Origin: Psychrobacter glacincola
Lineage (GTDB): Bacteria; Pseudomonadota; Gammaproteobacteria; Pseudomonadales; Moraxellaceae
Length of the DNA: 64,000 nucleotides
NCBI RefSeq assembly: GCF_904846075.1
Contig: NZ_CAJGZH010000001.1
Coordinates: 248,001-312,000, forward strand
Direction: 5' to 3'
Shown here one piece after another: positions 29,130-38,375 of this stretch. The notes beneath the pieces were generated by a model. It saw only the letters and a list, made by a program, of their open reading frames with translations, was not told the origin of the DNA and made no database searches. Each line of letters begins with the position of its first letter. Positions within the stretch are counted from its first letter, which is position 1. The translations under genes and the position numbers were made by a program.

Positions 29130-30107
29130 ATGTCAATCAATTCTGAATCGTTATCTCAGGAACCTTCTGCTACTCAGCAGCGCCGACAAGCAAATGTGTT
29201 TTTGTTGCGCCTGCAGTGGCTGGTTATCTTGTTGCTTATCGCCGCCCTATTGTGGCTCTACATCAGCCAGCAGCGTTTCCAGCATAGTGTTAATGAGCGT
29301 TTGCAAAGCAACGAGCAAGTCGTCAGCCGTCTCAATGAGATGGACGATCGCATCTTTGCCATGAGTCAGCAGACGCTGCCAGAGCCTCGATCTGCCGCCA
29401 GTAGCCAAGCGCAAAACCAGTTAGATTTATTGCGTATTCAGATACAAGCCGCTGATAGATTATTGGCAGACAATAACGACAGTGCAGCGATTGATTTGTT
29501 GCGTGGTCTACACTGGCAGCTTTCGCAAAGTAGCAATGAGATTGCTCCAGCGCTAACGGTTGTGATCAAACAAAGCTTGATGAAAGACATCGAACGTTTG
29601 CAGGCAAGCAGCACTCAGCCCAGTCCTTGGCAGCTACAAAACCTCGCCATCCAAAATATTCAAGAGTTTTTGCACAGCTATGAGCGTGTGAGTAGCGAGG
29701 CGACACCGCACAATAGCATCGATAGTAATATGAGCCTCTCGCGCAAACAACTGACCATTCACGAAGTGATTATGACCTTGAATCTGGCCAGTCAAGCCAG
29801 TAATATGCGCGAACAAGAGCAGCTGGTTGGTTATCTGCGTCAAGCACGAAATCAACTACAAACCTTGGTGCCGAAGTCTGCTATTCCTCAAGAGTCAGCA
29901 CCAAAGGCAGCCATGACTAATACTGAAAGTACCTCTAATGATGCGTCCGTAGGCAAAAAACAAACCTCTACCGACAAGAATCTACCAACCAGATCCTCTC
30001 CGACAAATATCGCAGAAGTTATAGATTGGTTAGATAAATTGATTGCCAATGCACCGAAACCAACGCCATTGTTGACCACTCAGATTTTGGATAAATCTCA
30101 GCGTTAG
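29130..30107 (+). CDS. HemX-like single-pass membrane protein
   Basis: A 325-aa protein with a short cytoplasmic N-terminus, one membrane helix (about residues 28-48, LQWLVILLLIAALLWLY) and a long helical coiled-coil-like region facing the periplasm. Position after hemC-hemD and this architecture match HemX, a protein of unclear role once called a uroporphyrin-III C-methyltransferase; no methyltransferase motif is visible here. The last third is Ser/Thr/Asn-rich and disordered-looking. Not followed by a hemY gene, which commonly accompanies hemX. Confidence 0.7.
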   Translation: MSINSESLSQEPSATQQRRQANVFLLRLQWLVILLLIAALLWLYISQQRFQHSVNERLQSNEQVVSRLNEMDDRIFAMSQQTLPEPRSAASSQAQNQLDLLRIQIQAADRLLADNNDSAAIDLLRGLHWQLSQSSNEIAPALTVVIKQSLMKDIERLQASSTQPSPWQLQNLAIQNIQEFLHSYERVSSEATPHNSIDSNMSLSRKQLTIHEVIMTLNLASQASNMREQEQLVGYLRQARNQLQTLVPKSAIPQESAPKAAMTNTESTSNDASVGKKQTSTDKNLPTRSSPTNIAEVIDWLDKLIANAPKPTPLLTTQILDKSQR

Positions 30108-30159
30108 TGGTTCAGTGGATGTTGATTGATAGATTTATAAAAATAAGAGAAGTGACGTT

Positions 30160-30648
30160 ATGGACAGTTTGAATCAAGCAGCACATGTAGCCTCTAATAT
30201 CGCAGATAATCATCCTGACGAATTGTCACATTATCCCATTATTCATCACCAGCCCATTCACTGGGGCGAGATGGATGCGTTTAACCATTTAAATAATGTG
30301 ATTTATTACCGTTATGCTGAATCAGCACGAATTGGCTATTTGCAGGCGCTAGGTATGTTTGATGGTAATATGGTGACGGTATTGGCACAATCTAGCTGCC
30401 AGTATTTACGCCCTGTGACTTATCCTGATACTTTGCTATTAGGAGTGCGCTGTCAGCGCTTGGGCAATACAAGTATCGTGATGGAATATAGCTACTATAG
30501 CACCGCGCAAGCGGCCATCGTCGCGACAGCTGAGGCAGTCGTGGTACGGCTCGATAGTGATGGAAAGCGTAAGTTAGCTTGGACAGAGGAAGAGCGCGCT
30601 CGGCTATTGGCATTAGAAGCAAAAGTTGGTCATATACCGAAGCTTTAG
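30160..30648 (+). CDS. Acyl-CoA thioesterase, 4HBT hotdog family
   Basis: Hotdog-fold thioesterase, 162 aa, predicted to hydrolyse acyl-CoA or related thioesters. The active-site segment WGEMDAFNHLNNVIYYRYAE contains the Asp and the HxN pair of the 4-hydroxybenzoyl-CoA thioesterase/YbgC group. LAQSSCQYLRPVTYPDTL and SIVMEYSYYS are the next strands. Substrate length cannot be inferred. It lies 52 bases after the HemX-like gene, probably as a read-through rider, and ends before a very strong palindromic terminator. Confidence 0.85.
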   Translation: MDSLNQAAHVASNIADNHPDELSHYPIIHHQPIHWGEMDAFNHLNNVIYYRYAESARIGYLQALGMFDGNMVTVLAQSSCQYLRPVTYPDTLLLGVRCQRLGNTSIVMEYSYYSTAQAAIVATAEAVVVRLDSDGKRKLAWTEEERARLLALEAKVGHIPKL

Positions 30649-30663
30649 CACTGAATATTAAAT

Positions 30664-30714
30664 AAATAGCAAAAGGGCACGCTAACGTAACGTTAGCGTG
30701 CCCTTTTGCTATTT
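30664..30714. terminator. 24-bp perfect palindromic bidirectional terminator
   Basis: The arms 30664-30687 and 30691-30714 are perfectly complementary over 24 bp around a TAA loop, with internal A4 and T4 tracts. It separates the convergent thioesterase and ribB genes. Confidence 0.88.
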
Positions 30715-30732
30715 GACTGCTATCTAATCAGC

Positions 30733-30764
30733 CAGTCAATCAGTCAATCAGTCAATCAGTCAAT
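30733..30764. repeat. Four tandem copies of an 8-bp unit (CAGTCAAT)
   Basis: Four exact units occupy 30733-30764 just past the stop of ribB; degenerate half-units flank them. Likely a slippage-derived short tandem repeat. Confidence 0.85.
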
Positions 30765-30770
30765 CAAACA

Positions 30771-31883
30771 TTAATCTTGCTTTGGCGCATGTACGAAATC
30801 GATGACGTTCAAGTCAAAGCCTGATAATGCGTAAAACTTCATGGGTGATGATAATAAACGCATATCACGAACGCCTAAATGACGCAAAATCTGTGCACCA
30901 ACACCAATGCTGCGATACGGCTGCTGAGTAATGGTCGATTGCGATTCATTGTCTGCCGCTTTGTCTAACGCCTCTCCTAAATCTATTGGCTGGTTGCTAC
31001 CAATCCAAACTAATACGCCGCGATCTGAGTTGCTTATTTCCTCCAGCGCTGAGCGTACGCTCCAGCCGCTACGACCCGTCATATCATTTTTGGCAGCAAA
31101 CAAGTCGCGTAGTGGATGAAAGCCATGGACACGGACAGTGCTGACGCCTTCGCTCACATCGCCTTTTACCAAAGCCAAATGCGTTTCATCAGCGCCAAAT
31201 TCGCGGAAGCGATGTAGCGTAAAGGTGCCGTATTCCGTTTCAAAAGGACGCGACTCAATTTCTTCTACCGTTTGCTCGTTCGCGATGCGGTAGTTGATGA
31301 GGTCAGCAATTGTACCCATTTTGATGCCATGCTCTTCGGCAAATATCTCTAGATCATCACGGCGAGCCATCGTACCATCGGCATTGATGATTTCGACAAT
31401 CACTGCTGCGGGCTCAAGCCCTGCTAGGCGTGCTAAATCACAACCAGCTTCGGTATGCCCAGCGCGGTGCAAGACGCCACCATTTTGAGCCATGATTGGG
31501 AAGATATGTCCAGGCTGGACGATGTCTTCAGGTTTTGCCGAAGAAGAAACCGCTGCTTGAATTGTACGAGCGCGATCAGCAGCAGAGATACCCGTTGTAA
31601 CGCCTTCAGCGGCTTCGATAGAAACCGTAAAGTTGGTGCTAAATTTTGCTTCGTTACGATCAGACATCAGCGGCAACGCCAACTGTTGGCAGCGTGCTTG
31701 TGACAAGGTCAAGCAGACCAAACCACGTGCATGAGTAATCATAAAGTTAATATCTTCAGGGCGCACATGGGTCGCTGCCATAATGATATCACCTTCATTT
31801 TCACGGTCTTCATCATCCATTAAGATGACCATCTTGCCAGCACGAATGTCTTCGATAATCTCAGGAATCGTATTTAAACTCAT
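30771..31883 (-). CDS. ribB: 3,4-dihydroxy-2-butanone-4-phosphate synthase with degenerate GTP cyclohydrolase II half
   Basis: The N-terminal half (to about residue 205) is a complete RibB that converts ribulose 5-phosphate for riboflavin synthesis: DDEDRENEGD, THARGLVCL and RAGHTEAGCDLARLAGL are present. The C-terminal half keeps RibA-like strands (EYGTFTLHRFRE, VRVHGFHPLRDLF) but the zinc cysteine cluster of GTP cyclohydrolase II is missing; after VRVHG come FHPLRDLFAAKND instead of Cys-rich residues, so RibA activity is unlikely. This RibBX layout is common in gammaproteobacteria. ATG at 31881-31883 is preferred to an upstream TTG at 31893-31895. Confidence 0.93.
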   Translation of the reverse strand: MSLNTIPEIIEDIRAGKMVILMDDEDRENEGDIIMAATHVRPEDINFMITHARGLVCLTLSQARCQQLALPLMSDRNEAKFSTNFTVSIEAAEGVTTGISAADRARTIQAAVSSSAKPEDIVQPGHIFPIMAQNGGVLHRAGHTEAGCDLARLAGLEPAAVIVEIINADGTMARRDDLEIFAEEHGIKMGTIADLINYRIANEQTVEEIESRPFETEYGTFTLHRFREFGADETHLALVKGDVSEGVSTVRVHGFHPLRDLFAAKNDMTGRSGWSVRSALEEISNSDRGVLVWIGSNQPIDLGEALDKAADNESQSTITQQPYRSIGVGAQILRHLGVRDMRLLSSPMKFYALSGFDLNVIDFVHAPKQD

Positions 31884-32208
31884 AGTAAGTCTCAATATTT
31901 TATTATTTATAGATAGGTGTGATGTGGAATATAAAGCATTGTCTGTCTATTGTAGCAGTAGATGCTACAGAGCGCTGTTGCGGTTAGGCAAAGTGCATTG
32001 GATCAAATTGATCCACCGTAGACATTATCTAATCATTGCTTATATATCAATATGAGGACATTTTAACGCTTTTCAGCCCACTGTGCTGCTTCATCTCGAA
32101 ACTATATGGACCAGTCTGTCAAATATAGTGATAAGTATTATTAATGGTAAAGCCGATTCACGTATTCAATGGTGTATTAAGCAAAGGGCTAATTGACCAT
32201 GTGAGCCA
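31884..32208. other. Intergenic region upstream of ribB
   Basis: This spacer should hold the ribB promoter. None of the conserved blocks of an FMN riboswitch is visible on the minus strand. A compact palindrome TGGATCAA-A-TTGATCCA at 31999-32015 is operator-like, but its role is unknown. Confidence 0.4.
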
Positions 32209-33498
32209 TCAGTCATTACTGGCTGCTTGGCTTTTTAGCCAATCCATAAACTGTTTGCTATGTTGCTCGCGTTGGTTGTCGGCAAATTCATAAAAGCTGC
32301 TACCAACTAAATTGTCTGGCAAATAGCTTTGCGGATAATAGTGATTGGGATAATCGTGTGGATAGGCGTAACCTTGACCATAGCCTTGATTGCGCATCAG
32401 TTTGGTTACGCCATTACGTAGGTGTAGCGGCACAGGAGAGGCATCTTTTTCTGCCAACGTCATGGCAGCATTGATGGCTTTATAAGTGCTGTTACTTTTG
32501 GCACTGGTCGCCAGATAAACCACTACTTGTCCCAAGATAATACGCGCTTCTGGCATACCAATTGATTGCACACTACGTAATGCTGCATCGGCAAGCAGTA
32601 AAGCATTAGGGTTGGCATTACCAATATCTTCACTGGCCAAGATGACCAAACGCCGCGCGATAAAATCAGCAGGCTCACCGCCAACTAACATCCGCGCCAT
32701 CCAATAAAGCGCAGCATCAGGGTCTGAGCCACGTACGGACTTTATCATCGCCGAGATAATATCGTAATGCTGCTCGCCATCTTTGTCATAGCGAACTAGA
32801 GCTGTTTGGGCGACACGAGCGACCAATTCATCGTTAATGACGAGGGGTGATTGCTTAGTGTCCGCCGTTTGAATAGCCAGCTCTAATAAATTCAGCGCCT
32901 TTCTAGCATCGCCATGCGCCAGTTGGCTGATAGTGTCCTGTGCTTGTAAATCAACCGTCAAATTTTTCAGCACTGAATCTTCTGAAATTGCCCTTTGCAA
33001 TACCGCACTGATTTGTTCAGGCGTCAGTGGCTCTAAACGATACACTTGGCAACGTGATAGCAGCGCATTATTGATGCTAAAGGACGGGTTTTCAGTTGTC
33101 GCACCAATCAAGGTAATATCACCAGATTCGACCGCGCCCAGTAAGGCATCCTGCTGAGCCTTGTTAAAGCGGTGTATCTCATCGATAAACACCACTGGCG
33201 ATTCAAATGCCAATGAGTTCTTATTGTCTAACACTTCTCGCAGCTGTTTGACCCCAGTATTCAAGGCAGACAAGGCATGAAAAGGTCTGCCAACAGCATC
33301 AGCCAGCAGCATGGCAATAGTCGTTTTGCCGATGCCAGCTTCACCATGCAAAATAATCGATGGCAGATGCCCTTGTTCGACCAAACGCCGCAAGGGCGCA
33401 CCTGCCGCTAGTAGATGTTCCTGACCAATGATTGCATCAAGTGTCGTTGGGCGCATACGCTGAGCAAGGGGTGTATCGGCATGAAAATTAGGCGGCAT
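32209..33498 (-). CDS. rarA: Replication-associated recombination protein A (RarA/MgsA, AAA+ ATPase)
   Basis: AAA+ ATPase of the clamp-loader/RuvB clade that acts at stalled replication forks. Walker A GEAGIGKTT (about residue 55), Walker B VVFIDEIHRFNKAQQDALL, sensor 1 TLIGATTENPSF and the arginine-finger region LLSRCQVYRLEPL are present, followed by the tetramerisation half with KSVRGSDPDAALYWMARML. ATG at 33496-33498 begins the standard MPPNF...LAQRMRPTTLDAIIGQ; the frame reaches a TTG at 33514-33516 without support. The gene is probably monocistronic. Confidence 0.96.
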   Translation of the reverse strand: MPPNFHADTPLAQRMRPTTLDAIIGQEHLLAAGAPLRRLVEQGHLPSIILHGEAGIGKTTIAMLLADAVGRPFHALSALNTGVKQLREVLDNKNSLAFESPVVFIDEIHRFNKAQQDALLGAVESGDITLIGATTENPSFSINNALLSRCQVYRLEPLTPEQISAVLQRAISEDSVLKNLTVDLQAQDTISQLAHGDARKALNLLELAIQTADTKQSPLVINDELVARVAQTALVRYDKDGEQHYDIISAMIKSVRGSDPDAALYWMARMLVGGEPADFIARRLVILASEDIGNANPNALLLADAALRSVQSIGMPEARIILGQVVVYLATSAKSNSTYKAINAAMTLAEKDASPVPLHLRNGVTKLMRNQGYGQGYAYPHDYPNHYYPQSYLPDNLVGSSFYEFADNQREQHSKQFMDWLKSQAASND

Positions 33499-33973
33499 AG
33501 AAATCTCTATTATCAATTTAAACAGCTATCAATTAGTTCATAACGACAGTGATTAATGGGTTTTTATTGTTGCATCTAAATGACTACATCCTAGATTACA
33601 TTCATCATTGCTATGGAAAAAGACCATATCTGTCTGTTTGGCATGATTTTCGCACTAATGAATATTAGACATGAGTAGTAAAAGTAGGCTAATTTATAAA
33701 GATGCTATTTGGTATGTGTCTTGGTATGTGTCTTGGTATGTGTCTTGGTATGTGTCTTGGTATGTGTCTTGGTATGTGTCATACAAGATAGGCTAACGCA
33801 GATTTACGTTAATAAAAGTCAATCAAGTGTACAGCTTATGTCCCAAATACTTTGATTTTTATGCTTTTATCCCTATTAACGGTTCAACAGCATTGATAGA
33901 TCGCAGATATCACGCCCGATTTACGACCTATCATTTGTGATCATCCATTCATTAGGCATAAGGTATTACCGTC
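33499..33973. other. Intergenic region holding a minisatellite
   Basis: Between divergent rarA and the small HExxH gene. Apart from the 12-bp tandem array listed separately no gene is visible; it should contain both promoters. Confidence 0.45.
33709..33780. repeat. Six exact tandem copies of a 12-bp unit (TTGGTATGTGTC)
   Basis: Six perfect 12-bp units fill exactly 72 bases. Copy identity indicates recent slippage and likely variation in copy number between strains. The 12-bp period keeps any reading frame, but no gene runs through it. Confidence 0.97.
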
Positions 33974-34483
33974 ATGATGTCTCCGCCGATATTGCAGCGT
34001 ATGTTTGCTCGGTATTTATATCGCAGTGCCAAGCAGCAATCACGTTTGCTTACTACAGGTGAGATAGCGCTGGCGCGGTCAGTATTTGGCGACAGTATCA
34101 ATCTCGATGAGGTTCAGCTCAAGACTGCTTGGTGGGTGTTGAAACATTATGCCGTTAGTCCTAATGGCAATATTTATTTTAACCGAGCAGATTGGATAAT
34201 AGATTTTAGCGATGCTTCATTGAGTAAAAAAAGTTGGTTGATACATGAATTGACCCATGTATGGCAATTACAGCAAGGCTTAAAAGTGGTGCGCGGTGCA
34301 CTTATTGATCGCCGTTATGATTATGTGCTCAAGACAGGCAAATCCTTCTTTAACTACGGTATCGAACAGCAGGCGCGTATGGTTCAGGATTATTTTATTC
34401 GTCGTCAGCGTGGACAAGACTGTCAAGCATTAGAAACTTGTATTCCATTTTTAATCGTGAAGTCTGACGACAATATGAAGTGA
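33974..34483 (+). CDS. Small HExxH-motif protein (putative metallopeptidase-like), 169 aa
   Basis: Function unknown. HELTHVWQLQQG at residues 91-102 is a zinc-peptidase-type HExxH motif (H91, E92, H95), and E131 in YGIEQQARMVQDYF could be a third ligand, a gluzincin-like pattern. The preceding TGEIALARSVFGDSINLDEV and NIYFNRADW blocks resemble proteins loosely annotated as vgr-related or DUF4157-like. The N-terminus is basic, with no clear signal peptide, though MMSPPILQRMFARYLYR could associate with a membrane. It is followed after six bases by the lipoprotein frame, so the two genes may be linked. Peptidase activity is inferred only from the motif. Confidence 0.65.
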   Translation: MMSPPILQRMFARYLYRSAKQQSRLLTTGEIALARSVFGDSINLDEVQLKTAWWVLKHYAVSPNGNIYFNRADWIIDFSDASLSKKSWLIHELTHVWQLQQGLKVVRGALIDRRYDYVLKTGKSFFNYGIEQQARMVQDYFIRRQRGQDCQALETCIPFLIVKSDDNMK

Positions 34484-34555
34484 TATCCATTGGCAATGGA
34501 TTGCCATGACGACTTTGGTTTTTATTATTTTGCCTTAACAAGGACACGTACCCTT

Positions 34556-35506
34556 ATGTTTAAATTTTTGCCAAAAAAGCCCAATTATAAAATGAGTAAA
34601 GGTGTGGTTGATAATTCTATCAATCAAAACAACACCCTTTTACAGCACTCGTCAACCTTGCTTGCGGCAACACTCAGCGGCGTATTGCTGTTAAGTGGTT
34701 GTCAGCAGCAAGCAGAGACTCAACCTGCGCCAAAAGACAGTCAGAGCGTTGAAAAAACGAGCACTGAAGACAGTCAACCTATGCGCCCAAGTGATTCTGC
34801 TGCTGCCCGTATAAAGCAGTTTCAGCCCATATATGTCGCGCAAGCACAAAGGCTACAGCGTCGTTTACAAGCAGAGTATGAATCCTTACAAGCCGCTGAT
34901 AGCTCAGATAGTGAGGATTCATTGCTGCTGAATGATGATACTGCTGCTAGCGATACTAATACTAATAACGTGATGAAGAATAACAGCGATTCAGCTGATA
35001 GCAACACACCATCTGCTGACACCACAGATGATGAAGTGGATATCCCCGCTGAGGCTGATATCAATACCAGTACGGAAGTTGGCGAGCGTGATTTAACGGT
35101 GTTAAAGCGCATTAGCCTTGAGCCGCGTAAGCCTGTCATGCTAACAGAAGATCAAATCATCGAAAGCTACCAGCAAGCGATGGAAGCGCTTTATCAGCCT
35201 GTGACGACACCTCTTAGCGCAGAAGATGTTGATACGTTAATCAATATCGCGACATTGGCTCCGCAGTTATTTGAGCATGCAGAAATTGCCGGTAGGCTCA
35301 GTGCCAAGAGCCCAGCATTAGCGCGTTTAATTATTCAGCATCAGGTTTGGGAGCAGATAGAAGCTCAGCAAGTGATTGATATGCAGCAGATGAAACTGAA
35401 TCAACAAAAAGAATTTGAGACGCTTATGACTAAGTTTAATGACACCATTAAAGGTTATGATGAGCAAATTGCCAAGTATGAGCAGACACTAAAAGAATTC
35501 CAGTAG
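34556..35506 (+). CDS. Predicted lipoprotein with C-terminal coiled coil
   Basis: Family not recognised. A hydrophobic segment ending in LLLSGC gives a lipobox with Cys at about residue 49, so membrane anchoring is likely, although the leader before it is longer than usual. Then come a Gln/Ser/Thr-rich linker, an acidic disordered stretch of Asp/Ser/Asn (about 120-190), and a helical C-terminus with coiled-coil character (QLNQQKEFETLMTKFN region). ATG 34556 follows AAGGA at a long distance; the frame begins at TTG 34490 without support, and ATG 34592 is an alternative. It ends before a strong bidirectional terminator. Confidence 0.65.
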   Translation: MFKFLPKKPNYKMSKGVVDNSINQNNTLLQHSSTLLAATLSGVLLLSGCQQQAETQPAPKDSQSVEKTSTEDSQPMRPSDSAAARIKQFQPIYVAQAQRLQRRLQAEYESLQAADSSDSEDSLLLNDDTAASDTNTNNVMKNNSDSADSNTPSADTTDDEVDIPAEADINTSTEVGERDLTVLKRISLEPRKPVMLTEDQIIESYQQAMEALYQPVTTPLSAEDVDTLINIATLAPQLFEHAEIAGRLSAKSPALARLIIQHQVWEQIEAQQVIDMQQMKLNQQKEFETLMTKFNDTIKGYDEQIAKYEQTLKEFQ

Positions 35507-35612
35507 CCGTAATTCTGTCACTCAACCAGTTATTCATTCAGTAACGGATAGGGTTTCTATAAAATGTAATGTGGCTAACCGTATCAAATGAGACAGTAAG
35601 AACTATAAAACA

Positions 35613-35658
35613 AGAACCATAAAAAATCCCGCACGATGGCGGGATTTTTTATGGTTCT
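35613..35658. terminator. 20-bp palindromic bidirectional terminator
   Basis: Arms 35613-35632 and 35639-35658 match perfectly over 20 bp, with TCCCGC/GCGGGA in the centre and A6/T6 tracts. It serves the lipoprotein gene and the convergent citrate synthase gene. Confidence 0.93.
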
Positions 35659-35678
35659 AAAAACTAAAATATAAGTGA

Positions 35679-36959
35679 CTATTTACGGTCTTCAACTTTA
35701 ACGAAGTCGCGATGCGTTTCACCCGTGTATAACTGACGTGGACGACCGATTTTGAACGGTGTGCTGTGCATCTCTAACCAATGGCTGATCCAACCAGAAG
35801 TACGAGCCAATGAGAAGATAACGGTAAACATTGACGTTGGGATACCGATGGCTTTAAGGATAATGCCCGAGTAAAAATCAACGTTTGGATACAAGTTACG
35901 CTCAACGAAGAACGGGTCTTCTAAAGCGATTTTCTCAAGTGCCATGGCAAGCTCAAGCTTAGGATCATTGATGCCCAATGCGCCTAATACTTCGTCACAA
36001 GTTTCTTTCATTACTTGTGCGCGTGGATCAAAGTTTTTATAAACGCGATGACCAAAGCCCATCAGTTTCACTTCACGGCTCTTCACTTTTTCCATGAATT
36101 CAGGCACATTTTCAACTGAACCGATCTCATCTAACATCTCAAGCACAGCTTCGTTCGCGCCGCCATGTGATGGTCCCCAAAGGGCGGCGATACCAGCAGC
36201 GATACACGCATAAGGGTTTGCGCCAGTAGAACCAGCTAGACGTACCGTAGACGTTGACGCGTTTTGCTCGTGGTCAGCATGCAAAGTAAAGATTTTGTCC
36301 ATGGCGCGAGTGATGACGTCATTGGTTTGGTAATCAACATCAGCAGGCGTGGCAAACATCATGTATAAGAAGTTTTCAGCATAGCTAAAGTCATTGCGTG
36401 GGTACATGAACGGTTCGCCTTGCGAGTATTTATAACTCATCGCAGCAAGCGTTGGCATTTTAGCGATTAGACGGATAGCCGTGATTTCACGATGCTCTTC
36501 GTTACTGACGTCTAATGCTTCATGATAAAACGCGGATAAAGCACCAACGACACCAACCATAATGGCCATTGGATGTGCGTCACGGCGGAAGCCTTCAAAG
36601 AACTTGCGCAACTGATCATGAACACCCGTATGCTTACGGATTTTTTCAAAGAAATCTGCTTTTTGCTCAGCGTTCGGCAAGTCGCCATGAATCAAGGCAT
36701 AAGCCACTTCTAGATATTCAGCATTGTTTGCCAATTGATCGATAGGGTAGCCGCGGTGTAGTAGCTCACCTTTACCGCCATCAATATAAGTAATCTTTGA
36801 TTCAACAGGAGCGGTTACTTTAAAACCAGGGTCATAAGACCAAAATCCTGATTCTTGTAGAGCAGCAATATCTAGAACTGGACGCCCTAAAGTACCTTCG
36901 ATAATAGGAAACTCGTATTCTTTACCATTGACGGTTAGTTTGGCATTAGTGTCAGCCAT
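35679..36959 (-). CDS. gltA: Citrate synthase (type II, hexameric class)
   Basis: Condenses acetyl-CoA and oxaloacetate to citrate, the entry step of the TCA cycle. At 426 aa it matches the allosteric Gram-negative class. Motifs: [15 protein letters not shown] with an active-site His, [14 protein letters not shown] with the second His, and [11 protein letters not shown] with the catalytic Asp; the N-terminal [15 protein letters not shown] strand is also typical. GGAG precedes the ATG. It is divergent from the sdh-suc cluster across a 1-kb spacer, so the two transcription units could be regulated from one region. Confidence 0.97.
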   Translation of the reverse strand: MADTNAKLTVNGKEYEFPIIEGTLGRPVLDIAALQESGFWSYDPGFKVTAPVESKITYIDGGKGELLHRGYPIDQLANNAEYLEVAYALIHGDLPNAEQKADFFEKIRKHTGVHDQLRKFFEGFRRDAHPMAIMVGVVGALSAFYHEALDVSNEEHREITAIRLIAKMPTLAAMSYKYSQGEPFMYPRNDFSYAENFLYMMFATPADVDYQTNDVITRAMDKIFTLHADHEQNASTSTVRLAGSTGANPYACIAAGIAALWGPSHGGANEAVLEMLDEIGSVENVPEFMEKVKSREVKLMGFGHRVYKNFDPRAQVMKETCDEVLGALGINDPKLELAMALEKIALEDPFFVERNLYPNVDFYSGIILKAIGIPTSMFTVIFSLARTSGWISHWLEMHSTPFKIGRPRQLYTGETHRDFVKVEDRK

Positions 36960-37997
36960 AAATTGCTCTCCATTGGTTTTAGCTTGTTAGAATAAAATTA
37001 CGACAGACACACACCCTCGGTCTATCGTTAGTCAAATCATAAAAATGCATTTAACTCATTTAATACGCAGGGTATATTAGCAGTAATTACTTATGATTTG
37101 AAAAGACTTTTACCATCAATAGCACCAATTGGTACGGTTTAGTCGTGTTTATTCACTGTAATTTTTGTATCAAAATATGTCTGATTGGTTATTTTGCTTA
37201 GAAAGCTTGTTTTTATGACAGTAAGTACAGCTACATTATCCGCATAATTTTTAAAGAATTTTACGATAATAATGTAGCAGGTTTGATTAATATTCGGGTT
37301 AAAAACAGACAGAGTATGCGTAGTAGACGAATTGAGTTTGGCGTAAATTCCCTCAAAATTGAGCAATGTTGGCAAATACGTATGACCGCTGTCTATTTAT
37401 TTGTTAACCCAGCGTTTGCCTTTTACTACTTAGGGGATAAATTTGTAATTATCGCCCAGTCATTTTATAATTGTAGGAACTTAACTGGCACTCGCTTTGT
37501 GCGAATTGATAAGTGGTCATGATGTAGTGTCGTTTTTCTATTCATACTCGGTTATGGCTGAGTAGCACAAGAGCAACGACGCACTAGCGTTTTGATAGAC
37601 AATATCTGTAATCCAGGGTTTGAATGCTTTTGTTAACTGTTCTATTTTTAAGTCATTAGTAAAAGGGCTGTATTGATATCGATGACGGAGTAGCGTTGTT
37701 TCTATTGATATGACCAGTAAAAATAGACTAGTTAATCGATCTTACTCATGTTTATTTTCTTTGTTGTATAATAGACGGGTTGTTTTATAGACCTGTCGAT
37801 TTGACGAGCGATATTAAACAGTTTATCAATACCTTGTACCCCACGATCCTTTCTTCATATTTAGCGCAAACTAAACGAAGTCAGCTAGCTCTTCCTTACT
37901 TTATTCGTCTCGTGTGTTGCTCAATGCTTAATCGACATCAGTGATATCAAGCGTTGATAGCAGATACAGGAGTATAACCGCAAAAAGGATGCCCGCT
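36960..37997. other. Long non-coding control region between divergent gltA and sdhC
   Basis: About 1 kb, AT-rich, with only short overlapping frames on both strands (37139-37375 and 37283-37522) that lack ribosome sites or recognisable sequence; I treat it as non-coding. It should hold promoters for gltA and for the sdh-suc genes. TATAAT at 37767-37772 is a good -10 candidate, though without a convincing -35. Regulator sites could not be named. Confidence 0.5.
37767..37772 (+). promoter_or_regulatory. Candidate -10 element upstream of sdhC
   Basis: A perfect TATAAT hexamer lies about 225 bases before the sdhC start. The upstream hexamer at the right spacing does not match TTGACA, so this is only suggestive. 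Confidence 0.3.
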
Positions 37998-38375
37998 GTG
38001 AAAAGCAACCGACCTATTGATCTGCCTTTAAGCCAAGTGATTAGCGTTAATCGCTCACCGATTGCGATCGCCTCTATCTTGCATCGTATCTCTGGCATTA
38101 TTTTATTTTTATTGATTCCTGTCATGCTGTGGTTACTACAGAACTCATTGGCTTCGGCTGAGAGCTTTGAGACCGTATTTGACAACGTACTTGTGCGCTT
38201 CTTAGCATGGATATTTGTTGCCGCGATTGCTTATCACTTTGTGATGGGTATTAAGCACTTATTCGCTGATATGGGCATGAACGAAGAGCTAAAATCTGGC
38301 CGCACTGCGTCTATGGTTAGTTTTGTGATTGCAGCAATTCTAATTGTCGCGTCATTTGTATGGGTGATGTTCTAA
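37998..38375 (+). CDS. sdhC: Succinate dehydrogenase cytochrome b556 subunit
   Basis: Membrane anchor subunit of complex II that binds heme b and ubiquinone. RSPIAIASILHRISGIIL carries the quinone-site Ser and Arg, and AYHFVMGIKHLFADMG carries the heme His. Three membrane helices. GTG at 37998 is chosen: AAGGA lies nine bases upstream, and the product (VKSNRPIDLPLSQV) matches the usual N-terminus; ATG 37989 touches the ribosome site and the far upstream frame to 37941 has no support. The stop codon overlaps the sdhD start by one base. Confidence 0.92.
   Translation: MKSNRPIDLPLSQVISVNRSPIAIASILHRISGIILFLLIPVMLWLLQNSLASAESFETVFDNVLVRFLAWIFVAAIAYHFVMGIKHLFADMGMNEELKSGRTASMVSFVIAAILIVASFVWVMF

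Noticed and set aside
31884-32208. FMN riboswitch before ribB
   Set aside because: None of the conserved RFN blocks is visible on the minus strand.
33709-33780. Possible CRISPR-like array
   Set aside because: The 12-bp units are directly tandem with no spacers and no cas genes are near.
37139-37522. Two overlapping short frames (37139-37375 minus, 37283-37522 plus) in the gltA-sdhC spacer
   Set aside because: No ribosome sites, no recognisable sequence, and they overlap each other on opposite strands.
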